From contig NZ_CP155729.1 of assembly GCF_039724765.1 (NCBI RefSeq), positions 496,001-560,000 on the forward strand: a DNA stretch of 64,000 nucleotides, written 5' to 3'. Both the position numbers and the translations under genes were made by a program. Origin of the DNA: Sagittula stellata E-37. GTDB lineage: Bacteria > Pseudomonadota > Alphaproteobacteria > Rhodobacterales > Rhodobacteraceae. Shown here one piece after another: positions 17,988 to 27,272 of this stretch (position 1 is its first letter; each line of letters starts with the position of its first letter). A model generated the notes under the pieces. The model was not told the DNA's origin, ran no database searches, and was given only the letters and a program-made list of their open reading frames with translations.

Positions 17988-19667
17988 TCAGTAAGCGTAG
18001 CGCTCCACGTCGACGCCTTCGGCCTTGTTCAGGATCATGCCCAGAAGCGGCGTTTCGGTGCCGAGCCTGCGTTCCACTTCCTTGACCTCGCGCTCTGTCG
18101 TCAGGCCGCCGCCGACCACCAGCAACACGCCGTCGAACAGCGGCTGGAAGGCGATGACGTCGTCATAGGACAGCGCGGGCGGCAGATCGAAGAGGACCAC
18201 GTCGGGCCGCAGTTCCTCCTCGATCCGGTCCAGCGTGACGCGCGTGCGCGGGTCCTGGAGCAGTTCGGAGGCGTAGGCTTCTGTCACGGTGTTCAGGCCG
18301 AAGGCGATGTTGTGCCCGGCGTTGAAGTCGTTTTCGCCCAATCGGATCAGGTGGTCCTCGGGTGCCAGCTTGCCGCGCAGCACGTCGCCGATGGGGCCGG
18401 GGCTGTCGACGCCCAGAACGCGGTGCAGGCTGGGGCGCCGCATGTCGAAGTCCATCACCAGCGTGCGCGTGTTTTCCTGCCGTGACAGAGAGATGGCGAG
18501 GTTGGCGACCGTGAACGTCTTGCCGCAGCCCTTGCCCGGCGAGGTGACGGCGACCCGCTTCCACCCGCGTTCGGACAATGTGTGCATCAGCCGCGTGCGC
18601 AGCACGTCGAACGTGGCGTGCGCGGGGTCGAGCCGGTCCGCGGTGACGACGCGGTGGCGGTTGAGCTGGCTGAGTTCGAAACGCGCCACGGGAAGGTCGC
18701 GCCACGCGGTGTCTGTCTGCAGCCGCGTGGACTGCGGCAGGGGTGTCTGGTCAGCCGCCGGGCTGCGCTGCTCTGGTGTGAGTGCGAGCGTCGGCATGGC
18801 AGGTGCGGGCCGAGCGACCGGCGTGTCGGCCTGTTCGGCGGTGCCGTCTTCGTCCTCATCGTCGGCGTCATCGGCGTCGGCCTCGGCGGCGCGCCGGGCC
18901 TCTTCCGCGCGGCGCAGCTTTGCCGCCTGCCGCGCCTCCGCGAGCTTCCGCCGCCGACCCTCCGTCTCCGCGTCGGTGCGGGCTTGTTCCTCGGCCTGAC
19001 GCTGGGCTTCCGCCTCCGCTTCGGCGCGGGCTTGTTCCTCTGCCTGACGCTGGGCTTCCGCTTCCGCCTTGGCGCGGGCCTGTTCCTCTGCCTGACGCTG
19101 GGCTTCTGCTTCCGCCTTGGCGCGGGCTTGTTCCTCAGCCTGACGCTGGGCTTCTGCTTCCGCCTTGGCGCGGGCTTGTTCCTCAGCCTGACGCTGGGCT
19201 TCCGCTTCCGCTTCGGCGCGGGCTTGTTCTTCGGCTCGACGCTGGGCTTCCGCTTCGGCCTCGGCGTGGGCCTGTTCCTCTGCCTGACGTTGGGCTTCCG
19301 CTTCTGCCTTGGCGCGGGCTTGTTCCTCAGCCTGACGCTGGGCTTCCGCCTCCGCTTCGTCGTGGGCCTGTTCCTCGGCCCGACGTTGGGCGTCTGCCTG
19401 CGCTTTGGACTCTGCCTCAGCCTTTTGGCGGGCTGCGGCGGCGGCGATGCGGGCGGCTTCGCGGGCGCGGGCCTGGCGGGCGGCGTCCGGGTCGGGGCGG
19501 GTCTGCCCCTCGCCTTCTTCGCGGGCGCGGCGGGCCAGCCGTTCTTCCCGCGTTTCAAGCGGGGGAACGGGGGCCATGTCCTTCGAGGCGTCCTCCTGCG
19601 GGGAGGGCGTTTCGGTCGTCAGGGGCTTGCGCTTGCGGCGAAACTTGCGGCTGTCCATCATGTTCAT
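17988..19667 (-). CDS. BY-kinase/ParA-like ATPase with long charged repeat arm
   Basis: A protein of about 559 residues. The C-terminal 200 are a tyrosine-kinase-type P-loop ATPase (CpsD/Wzc-C family): Walker A SPGKGCGKT near 376-384, Walker A' VMDFDMRRP, Walker B VVLFDLPPA. The protein ends in RYAY, a minimal tyrosine tail. Residues 97-240 are nine tandem 16-residue units of the type AEEQARAKAEAEAQRQ, predicted to form a single charged helix. An acidic patch (DADDADDEDED) follows. The kinase has no membrane segment and so must act on a partner, probably the convergent GumC/Wzz protein. I prefer the start at 19667 (MNMMDSRKF); ATG 19787 would add 40 residues with no clear ribosome site. Confidence 0.8.
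   Translation of the reverse strand: MNMMDSRKFRRKRKPLTTETPSPQEDASKDMAPVPPLETREERLARRAREEGEGQTRPDPDAARQARAREAARIAAAAARQKAEAESKAQADAQRRAEEQAHDEAEAEAQRQAEEQARAKAEAEAQRQAEEQAHAEAEAEAQRRAEEQARAEAEAEAQRQAEEQARAKAEAEAQRQAEEQARAKAEAEAQRQAEEQARAKAEAEAQRQAEEQARAEAEAEAQRQAEEQARTDAETEGRRRKLAEARQAAKLRRAEEARRAAEADADDADDEDEDGTAEQADTPVARPAPAMPTLALTPEQRSPAADQTPLPQSTRLQTDTAWRDLPVARFELSQLNRHRVVTADRLDPAHATFDVLRTRLMHTLSERGWKRVAVTSPGKGCGKTFTVANLAISLSRQENTRTLVMDFDMRRPSLHRVLGVDSPGPIGDVLRGKLAPEDHLIRLGENDFNAGHNIAFGLNTVTEAYASELLQDPRTRVTLDRIEEELRPDVVLFDLPPALSYDDVIAFQPLFDGVLLVVGGGLTTEREVKEVERRLGTETPLLGMILNKAEGVDVERYAY
18948..19379 (-). repeat. Nine tandem 48-bp repeats coding 16-residue helical units
   Basis: Nine back-to-back 48-bp units encode AEEQA(R/H)(A/D)(K/E)AEAEAQRQ variants; the last is degenerate (RTDAETEGRRR). 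Units 5, 6 and 7 are identical at protein level, a sign of recent slippage or recombination. Reading frame is kept throughout. Confidence 0.9.
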
Positions 19668-19838
19668 GCCTTGTGCCCTCGGGCTCCTGCCCATCTGGCG
19701 CAGGCGGCGCTTGCGCCAGTTGATATCTTTGCGCCCCGCGAAGGGGCACAAGCGTTCAGGCCCTTTAGACCAGTCAATTCTGGCCATAATATGGTGATCC
19801 GAAGGGATTGTTTACCATTCGGCACCATCACACCCCCG

Positions 19839-21938
19839 TCAGAAGCCGAATAGCCCCGCCTCGCCTATGGCGCGGTCGATAAAGCGTGCACGGTCCGCTT
19901 CCGGTTGCCACCCCAGCCGCGTCTTCGGCTTCGCGTTGTCGAAGGGCGAGAAATGCGCGCGGCTCTTCCAGTCGGCAAGCGACGGCCGGACCACGCCCTT
20001 GCGGCGCAGCGCGTGTTTCTTCAGCAGGTATTTCACCGCGTCGGAGGCGTAGAACGCGGTGAGGTTGCCCGAGGACACGCGGATGCGCGCACCCAGCCGC
20101 TCGTTGATCGCGTCGAAGTAGTCGCGCGCGGTCAGCATCGGTTCGCCCGTCAGGTTGAAGCTTTCGCCCACCACAGGCGCGTCGATCATGGCGATCAGAC
20201 CGTCGGCGATGTCGTCGTTCAGCACGAAGGGCAGGGTGTTGGTGCCCGGCCCCCAGATGCGCGCCGCGCCCGCACCGTGCCAGCGCGCGATGCCCCAGTG
20301 CTGAAGCGGGCCGCCGGGACCCACGACGATGCCGGGACGGGCGATGACCAGCGGCAGGCCACGCTCCTTGTGGAGCTTCAGAAGCTGGCGTTCGCATTCG
20401 GCCTTCGACCGGGCGTACATGTTGCGGTCGGTCATATCGGCGGGGAAGGGCGTGACCTCGGTGATGGTCCGTGTCGGATCGGACATGTCGTACGAGGCAA
20501 TGGTGCCGGTGTAGACCAGCCGCTTCACCCCCGCCTTTTCGCAGGCCATGCCGATGCGGGTGGCGACGCCGACATCGTGGATCAGAGCGTCGGCCCATGT
20601 CCCTTCGAGCGACCGGGCGAGGTTGAAGACCACCTCGATGCCCTGCATCGCCTCGGTCAGCGCGTCGAGGTCGTAGAGGCTGACGCCCACCGTTTCGACG
20701 CTGTTGGGCAGGTCGGGGAAGGGGCCGCTCTTGCCGCGCGACAGGACGCGCACATCGTAGCCGTTGTCGACAAGGCGGCGCGTCAGGGCGCGGCCGATGA
20801 AACCGGTGCCGCCGATGACCATCGCGGTGGGCTGCGGCTTGCGCGTGGAGACGGCCGGTGCGGCGACCTGCGTCACTTCCTCGGGGAGCAAAGCGATGGC
20901 ATCGTCGATCGTCTGCATCACGGCGACGGCGCTGTCGGCGGAGAAGGACGGGTGCTGCCTGCCCTGCGCCATGGCGCCGTAGATCGCGGCGTCCATGCCC
21001 CGGAAGCTTTGCGCGTAGGGGTTCTTCGTGTTGAGCGACTTGCCCTGCGTCCAGGCGTTGCGGAGGCCGTTCTTCAGGTGCTGGCCGGAGAGGTCGAGCT
21101 GACGGCGGAGCGGGTTCATCACGAGGTCGGCGGCGTTTTCCCGTTCGACGGTCAGCACGTCGGACGCGAAGTCGAGCCGCGCCCGGGCGGAGGAACCGCG
21201 CAGCGTGACGGAGCGGTCATCCACACTCTCGACCATGGCGATCTGGAACAGCACATTGACGTGTCCCGCGCGGGCGAGAATGCGGAAGGATTGCGGGCGC
21301 GGATCGTCGCCGGGGAGCATGACGGGATGGCCGGCTTCGGCGTGGGTAACGGTCACCGGGCCAAAGAGGTCATGGGCGAAGGCAAAGAGGTGCGGCCCCA
21401 GTTCGAGCAGCAGGTTTTCCGGTTTCCTCAACAGCCACAGGTTGTAAGGGCCGGAGCGCAGCGGGGCGAGCGGCAGGGCCCAGGTGATCTCGGCCGTGTG
21501 GATTCGCCCGTAATCCCCTGCCTGCATCGTTTCTTTCAGCTTCAGGTATGACGGGAGCCCGAGGAAGTTGTGTCCGGGTGCGAAGAATCGGCCCGCCGCC
21601 TGTGCGGCTTCGGCGATTCGGCGGGTCGCGTCGCTTGATTCGGCAACAGGTTTTTCCACAAGCACATGGAGCCCCGCAGAGAGACATTCTGTCGCAATGG
21701 GCTCGTGCAGGTTGGGTGGAGTGAGGATATGAACTGCCTCACAAACGCGCGCCTCGATCATTTTCTGCACAGTTGTGAATACCTGCGCGCCATGTTGTTG
21801 CGCGAGCGCCTGCGCCGCCGATTCGCGAGGGTCGCAGACGGCGGCGATTCGCACCCCCGGCGTCGCCTTCAGAGCGTCCGCGTGCCAGTCTGCGATGTAT
21901 CCGGCGCCGATCAGGCCGATGGGAATGGTTTTTGACAT
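19839..21938 (-). CDS. Fused Gfo/Idh/MocA oxidoreductase and NAD-dependent epimerase/dehydratase
   Basis: A 699-residue two-domain protein. Residues 1-350 are a Gfo/Idh/MocA oxidoreductase: Rossmann start IGLIGAGYIADWHADAL and the catalytic-lysine motif VLVEKPVAES. Residues 368-699 are an extended SDR: GGTGFIGRAL, a Thr/Ser active region LVYTGTIASYD, and YARSK with the Tyr-Lys pair. Both halves bind NAD(P) and work on sugars in known families, so the fusion probably carries out two steps in making one nucleotide sugar or in trimming a sugar ring. The last gene of a five-gene operon, it starts directly at the stop of the GT2 gene. The same two activities occur as separate coupled genes at 24145-26252. 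Substrate unknown. Confidence 0.85.
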   Translation of the reverse strand: MSKTIPIGLIGAGYIADWHADALKATPGVRIAAVCDPRESAAQALAQQHGAQVFTTVQKMIEARVCEAVHILTPPNLHEPIATECLSAGLHVLVEKPVAESSDATRRIAEAAQAAGRFFAPGHNFLGLPSYLKLKETMQAGDYGRIHTAEITWALPLAPLRSGPYNLWLLRKPENLLLELGPHLFAFAHDLFGPVTVTHAEAGHPVMLPGDDPRPQSFRILARAGHVNVLFQIAMVESVDDRSVTLRGSSARARLDFASDVLTVERENAADLVMNPLRRQLDLSGQHLKNGLRNAWTQGKSLNTKNPYAQSFRGMDAAIYGAMAQGRQHPSFSADSAVAVMQTIDDAIALLPEEVTQVAAPAVSTRKPQPTAMVIGGTGFIGRALTRRLVDNGYDVRVLSRGKSGPFPDLPNSVETVGVSLYDLDALTEAMQGIEVVFNLARSLEGTWADALIHDVGVATRIGMACEKAGVKRLVYTGTIASYDMSDPTRTITEVTPFPADMTDRNMYARSKAECERQLLKLHKERGLPLVIARPGIVVGPGGPLQHWGIARWHGAGAARIWGPGTNTLPFVLNDDIADGLIAMIDAPVVGESFNLTGEPMLTARDYFDAINERLGARIRVSSGNLTAFYASDAVKYLLKKHALRRKGVVRPSLADWKSRAHFSPFDNAKPKTRLGWQPEADRARFIDRAIGEAGLFGF

Positions 21939-22910
21939 CTACTTGTACTCGATTATGCGCATGTCCGATCGCCGCACGCGTCGCGTGTGGAACCGGGCCA
22001 TGCCGATGAGGTTTGGAATCTTGGACAGGGTGAGAAACAGGCTGTGCCGCCAAGCCTGCGCCGCAGGCAGCCCGTCGCGGATCAGCCCCTGCGCGGTGCG
22101 CACGTAATTCAGCGCGTAGACGGCGAGGACCGCGGCAGACAGCCAGAGGGTCGTCAGCAGGCCCGCGAGGAAAAGCAGCGGCAGTGCAAGGCCGTAGATC
22201 AGCACGCGGCGGCGTTCGACGAAGAAGTACTCCGGATGCAGGTAGCCGACCTGTGCAAAGCCGTGACCTGTGCGCACCGCGCGGGACCACCATTGGCCGA
22301 AACGGGTCATGGCGGCGTCGTGGCGCGTCATCTCGTGCGGGATGCGGTAGAGCGTCCAGCCCGCCTTGCGGAAGCGCACGCAGATTTCTTCGTCTTCGCT
22401 GGCGATGACCTCGGGCTTCATGCCGCCCACGTCGCGCCAGAGGCCGGCCCGCACCATCATGTCACCGCCGCAGGCCGCGATCTCTCCGGCGGGGCGGCGC
22501 CATTCCCAGTCGCAAAGCTGGTTGTAGACCGAGGCGTCGCGGTGGATCTCGGACCGCCAGCCGGTGACCATGCCGGTGCCGGGGTTCTCGTCCAGAAAGC
22601 TGCGCGCGGCGTCGAGGTAGCCGGGCACCAGCGCACAGTCGCCGTCGATGAACTGCACGTATTCGGGCGCATCGAGCGCGTCGAAACCCGCGTTGCGGGC
22701 GCGGGCGGCAGAGAAGGGGCGGGTCATGTCGAGGTTGACGACTTTTGCGCCCGCGTCCTGCGCCGCGGCCACGCTGCCGTCGGTGGAGCCGGAATCGACA
22801 TAGACGATCTGCCGCGCCTGCCCGGCGACGGAGGCCAGAGCGGCTTTCAGCCTGTCGCCTTCGTTGCGGCCGATCAGAACGACATCGACGGGTGTATCCA
22901 CGGGGGTCAT
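21939..22910 (-). CDS. Glycosyltransferase family 2 with C-terminal membrane segments
   Basis: A 323-residue GT2 enzyme. The GT-A core shows VDVVLIGRNEGDRLKAAL, IVYVDSGSTDGSVAAA, ARARNAGFDAL and the DxD-like VQFIDGDCALVPGY, with EDEEICVRFRKAGW on the acceptor side. Two or three hydrophobic segments near residues 250-300 (GLALPLLFLAGLLTTLWLSA) anchor it to the inner membrane. It overlaps the upstream GT4 by 4 nt, and its TAG stop directly abuts the ATG of the fused oxidoreductase, so translation is coupled. A role in building the locus polysaccharide is inferred. Confidence 0.87.
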   Translation of the reverse strand: MTPVDTPVDVVLIGRNEGDRLKAALASVAGQARQIVYVDSGSTDGSVAAAQDAGAKVVNLDMTRPFSAARARNAGFDALDAPEYVQFIDGDCALVPGYLDAARSFLDENPGTGMVTGWRSEIHRDASVYNQLCDWEWRRPAGEIAACGGDMMVRAGLWRDVGGMKPEVIASEDEEICVRFRKAGWTLYRIPHEMTRHDAAMTRFGQWWSRAVRTGHGFAQVGYLHPEYFFVERRRVLIYGLALPLLFLAGLLTTLWLSAAVLAVYALNYVRTAQGLIRDGLPAAQAWRHSLFLTLSKIPNLIGMARFHTRRVRRSDMRIIEYK

Positions 22911-24148
22911 GTGCGCGGCTCCGGGCGTTTTGGCGGCTGCTCGCCTTCGGTATAGGCGGTGAAGAGGGCGGAGAGGCGCGCGGCCTCCTGCGCGAGGTCG
23001 AACTCGGCGGCGACCTTCGCGGCGCCTTTGGCGCCCATGGCGCGGCGGCGGTCGGGGTCGTCCAGCAGCGTGGCGATGGCCGCAGCAAGCGCATCGGCAT
23101 CGCCGGGTGGCACCAGAAGGCCGGTTTCGCCGTGCTCTACCAGTTCCGGCACGCCCGCGATCTGGGTGGTGACGACGGGCACGCCGGAGGCCAGCGCTTC
23201 CATCAGGACGACGGGCACGCCTTCGGCAAAGCTGGGCAGGGTGAAGATGTCGGTTTCTGCCAGTGCTTCTGCCACCTCCGCCTGGCTGCGGTAGCCGAGG
23301 AAGGTGACGCTGGTGTGCATGTCGAGTTGCCGGGCCAGCGCGTCGATGCCCACCCGTTCAGGCCCGTCGCCGATCAGGGTCAGGCGCAGGTTCGGGTGAT
23401 CCGGTTTCAGCTTTGCCAGCGCGTGCAGCAGCACCGGCACACCCTTCACCGCCGCCAGGCGACCGGTGAAGAGCAGGTCTTGCCCGTCGTGCGGCGCGGC
23501 GGTGTAGCGCTGGGGATCGACGCCGCAATGGATGACGTGGAAACGGTCCCAGTGCATCTGATCGGCAAAGCACATGAGCTGCGAGCGGGCGAAGTCGCTG
23601 ATGCAGGCGACGAAGCGAGCGCGCGCGGCCTTTTCGTCGATGCGCCAGTGGTGCGGTTCGAAAAAGATGTCCGGCCCGTGGATGGTGAAGCTGTAGGGGA
23701 TGCCGGACAGTTCGGAGGCCAGCATGGCCACCGTGCAGGACGCCTTGGCGATGTGGTTGTGCAGATGCGTGACGCCGTTGCGGGCCATGTGGTCGGCCAG
23801 CACGCCCGCCTCGGCAAAGTAGATCAGGTTGTAGAGTCGCCCCTTCACGCCTTTCGGCGCGGTCCGCCACGCCAGCCCGAGTGCCCGCAGCCAGCGCTTC
23901 GGGCGGACCATCCAGCGCAGGTGCGCGGTCACGAGGCGCGGCCCCTTGCAGGCGGCCAGCACCTTGAACGTGCGCTTGTGCTCTTCGCGTTGTTCCGGCC
24001 CGACGAGGTGTTCGGCGCCGGTGGCGCGGATCGAGCAGGTCAGGACCTCGTGGCCCAGCGCGCGCAGGCCGGCCACCTCGCGCTGGATGAAGGTGTCGGA
24101 GGCGCGGGGATATTCGCCGGTCAGGTAGGCGAGCTTTGGCAGGGTCAT
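22907..24148 (-). CDS. Glycosyltransferase family 4 (GT-B)
   Basis: A 413-residue GT4 enzyme. The N-terminal acceptor domain begins LAYLTGEYPRASDTFIQREV and includes SFTIHGPDIFFEPHHW. The donor domain holds LLFTGRLAAVKGVPVLLHAL, LIGDGPE and the E-x7-E region as PSFAEGVPVVLMEALASGVP. The start motif (YPRASDTFIQREV) resembles that of exopolysaccharide colanic-acid-type GT4 enzymes. ATGA overlaps link it to the SDR upstream (24145) and the GT2 downstream (22910). Linkage and donor sugar cannot be told. Confidence 0.88.
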   Translation of the reverse strand: MTLPKLAYLTGEYPRASDTFIQREVAGLRALGHEVLTCSIRATGAEHLVGPEQREEHKRTFKVLAACKGPRLVTAHLRWMVRPKRWLRALGLAWRTAPKGVKGRLYNLIYFAEAGVLADHMARNGVTHLHNHIAKASCTVAMLASELSGIPYSFTIHGPDIFFEPHHWRIDEKAARARFVACISDFARSQLMCFADQMHWDRFHVIHCGVDPQRYTAAPHDGQDLLFTGRLAAVKGVPVLLHALAKLKPDHPNLRLTLIGDGPERVGIDALARQLDMHTSVTFLGYRSQAEVAEALAETDIFTLPSFAEGVPVVLMEALASGVPVVTTQIAGVPELVEHGETGLLVPPGDADALAAAIATLLDDPDRRRAMGAKGAAKVAAEFDLAQEAARLSALFTAYTEGEQPPKRPEPRT

Positions 24149-25125
24149 GTCTCGGCCTCCCGCGTGCGGGCCATCGTGCCCTCGAAACTTTCGGTGTCTT
24201 CACCCGGAAGGGCACTGCGCAACGCGGCGTTGGGATAGCGCAGCGGCATCATCCTTGCCCGCAGGATCGGTTCGCGGAAGAGGCCGGGCAGACGATGGGC
24301 CAGGGGTTTCAGTAGGCGCACCAATGCCATCCATGCGCCGTAGGGCACGGTCACGTTGAAGCGGGGCCAGCCATAGGCGCGGCGATGCGCCCTGAGGAAA
24401 CGCGCGCGTGTGGGCCGGTCGTCGTCGAAGACGTTCAGGACCGACACGTCGACAGGGGCCGTCTTGGCGCAGTGCAGGGCCACGCCGGCGACATGGTCGA
24501 CATGGGCCAGAGGCAGCTCGCCCTCCGAGCCGATGGTGACAAACAGCTTCGACGCCCAGAAGCCCTGAAGCGCGTGCCAGGACCGCCCCGGTCCCCAGAT
24601 CGCGCCCGGGCGCAGAATCCAGTCGTCGTCGAGGCGCTCGTCGAACAGAAACATCGCCTCCTGAAGGCGTTTCGCCCCGGCATAGGGATCGCGCGCGCCG
24701 CGCAGGCTGGCGTCGGGCAGGGGGATCAGCGCGCTCGATTCGGTCAGCGCATCGCCGGGGTGCAGCCGGTCGGTGTCGTAGACCGCAAGCGATGAGATCA
24801 GCACAAGCCGCGGCGCCTTTGCCACCCAGGCCGCATGGACCGCACGGTTGGCCAGCAACGTGTCCCGGGCCAGCGCCTGCGGATCGTCGCCCAGATGGGC
24901 CGCCGCATGGATCAGGGCGCTGCCGTCGGCCAGCGCACCGGTCAGCCGCTCGGCCGCCTCCGGCGCGGTCAGATCCAGTTGCAGCGCGGTGATGCCCGCG
25001 TCCTGTGCCCAGTCCGCCGGAGGCGCGCTGCGGGTGACAGCCAGCACCGGATGGCCGCGCCGCCGCGCCTCTGCCACGCAGGCGCGCCCGACATAGCCGC
25101 TGGCGCCGGTCACGGCGATGGCCAT
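24145..25125 (-). CDS. NAD-dependent epimerase/dehydratase (extended SDR)
   Basis: A 326-residue extended short-chain dehydrogenase. Cofactor motif is AIAVTGASGYVGRACV; LVLISSLAVYD carries the active-site Ser and YAGAK the Tyr-Lys pair. The C-terminal 60 residues are basic and hydrophobic. Start ATG 25125 shares one base with the stop of the Gfo/Idh gene (TGATG), so the two are translationally coupled. A longer start at 25137 is possible but less like the family. The pair is the split equivalent of the fused protein at 19839-21938. It probably acts on a nucleotide sugar for the polysaccharide. Confidence 0.85.
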   Translation of the reverse strand: MAIAVTGASGYVGRACVAEARRRGHPVLAVTRSAPPADWAQDAGITALQLDLTAPEAAERLTGALADGSALIHAAAHLGDDPQALARDTLLANRAVHAAWVAKAPRLVLISSLAVYDTDRLHPGDALTESSALIPLPDASLRGARDPYAGAKRLQEAMFLFDERLDDDWILRPGAIWGPGRSWHALQGFWASKLFVTIGSEGELPLAHVDHVAGVALHCAKTAPVDVSVLNVFDDDRPTRARFLRAHRRAYGWPRFNVTVPYGAWMALVRLLKPLAHRLPGLFREPILRARMMPLRYPNAALRSALPGEDTESFEGTMARTREAET

Positions 25126-26252
25126 CAGCGCGCCCATGGCATCGGCTCCATCGGGGCGCATCGGGTGGTCATGTCGACCGCCGCGCCTTCGCGGGCGTTC
25201 TGGATCGCCAGCGTCACCTCCGTCAGATGCAGGGCAAAGTCGTTGGACATCCGGCAGGGGCGTCCTTCGCGTCGCGCGTCCAGCACTTCGGCGGGGCCGA
25301 GCATGAAGTTCATCGCCGCCGCGCCCCAGCGTTTGACCTTGGGATGTGTCGGTCCGGGCAGTTTCACGCGGGACGGAAACGGATGTTCCAACAACCGGCG
25401 GCGCAGGGTCAGGCGGCGGGCAAAGCGCACTTTGGCCTCGTTGTCCCAGGCGGCCTTGCAGGACAGCACGCCTGCGTCGCCCACGATGCGGATGCCGTGG
25501 TCGTGCGGCGCGACGATGGAGCAGGTCAGCCGCACCACCGGCCCGTTCTCGAAATACAGCACCGCGACCGAGACATCGGGCGCATAGGGGCCGCCGCCGC
25601 CCTTGTCGGCGGGCGGGACCGTCTCGGCGCTGGCGGCCACGACGCGGCGCACCGGCCCGAACCACGATATCAGCCATGTCAGGTAATAGCCCGCGTGCTC
25701 CAGCGTGCAGCCGACACGGAATTCGTCCTCCGCCGGCCAGGGCGCGCCGGACTCCGACAGCCACTTGTCGTAGGCCGCCTGCGGAATGAACCCGTCGTCG
25801 AGTTCTGCGTAGATCGCGCGCGGCGTGCCGGCCAGGTTGCGGCGCAGGGCATGTCCAAGCGTCTGCGCCGCCTCGCCCAGCGCCGAACAGGGCGCGGACG
25901 CCAGTGCCAGACCCTTCTCCGCAGCCAGGGCGTGCAGGGCCTTCGCGTCCTCCAGCGTCATGGCCAGCGGCTTCTCCGAATAGACCGGGTGCCCGGCCTC
26001 CAGGCAGGCGCGCGACGTCCCGAAATGCGTGCCGGGGTTGGTGAGGTTCAGCACCAGCGCCCCCGGCGCCATGGCCAGGAGCCCCTCGAAGGAGGCGGCG
26101 GCGGGCATGTTCCAATGCGCGCAGAACGCCGTCAGCCGCGCCGTGTCGATGTCGTAGACCCCGGCGACCTCGATCCCCGGAAAAGTGGCGAGCGAACGCG
26201 CATAAAGATCGGCCACGAATCCGCAGCCGAGCAGAAGAACCCTGTCCGTCAT
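25125..26252 (-). CDS. Gfo/Idh/MocA-family oxidoreductase
   Basis: A 375-residue NAD(P)-dependent oxidoreductase, first gene of a five-gene operon running down to 19839. The N-terminal Rossmann motif is VLLLGCGFVADLYARSL and the catalytic-lysine motif reads HPVYSEKPLAMTLEDA. The C-terminal domain has the mixed beta-sheet pattern of the family, including NFMLGPAEVLDARREG. The start has AAAGGTGG immediately upstream. In sugar pathways such enzymes oxidise a ring hydroxyl to a keto group; the SDR next door could then epimerise or reduce the product. That coupling is inference. Confidence 0.85.
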   Translation of the reverse strand: MTDRVLLLGCGFVADLYARSLATFPGIEVAGVYDIDTARLTAFCAHWNMPAAASFEGLLAMAPGALVLNLTNPGTHFGTSRACLEAGHPVYSEKPLAMTLEDAKALHALAAEKGLALASAPCSALGEAAQTLGHALRRNLAGTPRAIYAELDDGFIPQAAYDKWLSESGAPWPAEDEFRVGCTLEHAGYYLTWLISWFGPVRRVVAASAETVPPADKGGGGPYAPDVSVAVLYFENGPVVRLTCSIVAPHDHGIRIVGDAGVLSCKAAWDNEAKVRFARRLTLRRRLLEHPFPSRVKLPGPTHPKVKRWGAAAMNFMLGPAEVLDARREGRPCRMSNDFALHLTEVTLAIQNAREGAAVDMTTRCAPMEPMPWAR

Positions 26253-26497
26253 GCCGCCACCTTTGCGGCGCCACGCACCCCGATTGTCCAATGTTCCGCA
26301 ACCACCAGCGGACCCCCTTAACGATTGCGCCATTTCTCGCAGCCAATCATGGCGAGAAGACGGCATCCTTTCTCCAAACCCGCTGCGCTGCGGCGGCGCA
26401 GCATCATCTGCGCGTTTTTTGCACCCCATGTTGCAGTTTCGGCACGGCATATGCCTTCGATCCGCGCTATGGAACAGCGTGAGGCAATGAGGGTGTC

Positions 26498-27262
26498 ATG
26501 GAATTCCGGATCGAGGATCTTCCCATCCGCGTCAACGTGCCGACGTGGGCCGTGCTCGAAGCGCGCGTAAGGGAGAGATTCGCACAAAGACGCGGGTTCG
26601 CGCTCGCGACCATCAACCTGGATCACCTGGTGAAGCTGCGCGCTTCGCCGGCGTTCCGCATGTCCTACGCCGCGCAGGATTTCGTCGTGGCTGACGGCAA
26701 TCCGATCGTCTGGATGTCGAAACTCGCCGGACGGCCGGTCTCGCTGATCCCGGGGTCCGAGGCGATCCTGCCGCTGGCACGCATCGCCGCGCAGCAGGGC
26801 GTGCAGGTGGCGCTCTTCGGCGCGACGGACGCCGTGCTGAAGGCCGCGAAGGACTATCTCGAACGCGAGGTGCGGGACCTGAGCGTGGTCTGCTGCATCG
26901 CGCCGCGCATGGGTTTCGATCCCAAAGGCGAACTGGCCGAAGCCTACCTGGCCGAAATCGCGGAGTCCGGGGCGCGGCTGTGCTTCGTGGCGCTGGGCGC
27001 GCCCAAGCAGGAAACCTTCGCCGCCTTCGGACGCACACGCGCGCCGGAAGTGGGCTTCGCCTCCATCGGCGCGGGGCTCGATTTCTTCGCCGGCACCCAG
27101 AACCGTGCCCCGGCACTCGTGCGCAAGCTCTCGATGGAATGGCTCTGGCGGGCCGCGTCCAACCCGAAACGCCTCGGCCCGCGCTACCTGAAGTGCCTTG
27201 CGATCCTGCCGGTCGAGGCGGCAAAGGCGTTGATGATGCGCATCCGCGCCCGCAAAGGCTGA
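26498..27262 (+). CDS. WecG/TagA/CpsF family glycosyltransferase (GT26)
   Basis: A 254-residue enzyme of the WecG/TagA/CpsF family, which adds the second sugar to an undecaprenyl-diphosphate-linked sugar at the cytoplasmic membrane face. Family features visible are ATINLDHLVKLRASPAF, VVADGNPIVWMSKL, VALFGATDAVLKAAK, CFVALGAPKQETF and GAGLDFFAGTQNRAP. The C-terminal amphipathic helix (MEWLWRAASNPKRLGPRYL) is the usual membrane contact. The start has GAGGG 6 nt upstream. It is divergent from the Gfo/Idh operon and followed by a REP-like element. It supports the view that the locus makes a Wzx/Wzy-type lipid-linked polymer, although no initiating transferase is in this window. Confidence 0.9.
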   Translation: MEFRIEDLPIRVNVPTWAVLEARVRERFAQRRGFALATINLDHLVKLRASPAFRMSYAAQDFVVADGNPIVWMSKLAGRPVSLIPGSEAILPLARIAAQQGVQVALFGATDAVLKAAKDYLEREVRDLSVVCCIAPRMGFDPKGELAEAYLAEIAESGARLCFVALGAPKQETFAAFGRTRAPEVGFASIGAGLDFFAGTQNRAPALVRKLSMEWLWRAASNPKRLGPRYLKCLAILPVEAAKALMMRIRARKG

Positions 27263-27272
27263 CCCGCGCCCC

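Noticed and set aside
18948..19379. Tandem repeats as a CRISPR array
   Set aside because: Units are contiguous 48-bp coding repeats without spacers and keep the reading frame.
26438..26458. GGCATATGCC palindrome ahead of the WecG/TagA gene as another copy of the 17-bp motif
   Set aside because: It lacks the second half-site at 11-bp spacing and sits in ordinary intergenic DNA.
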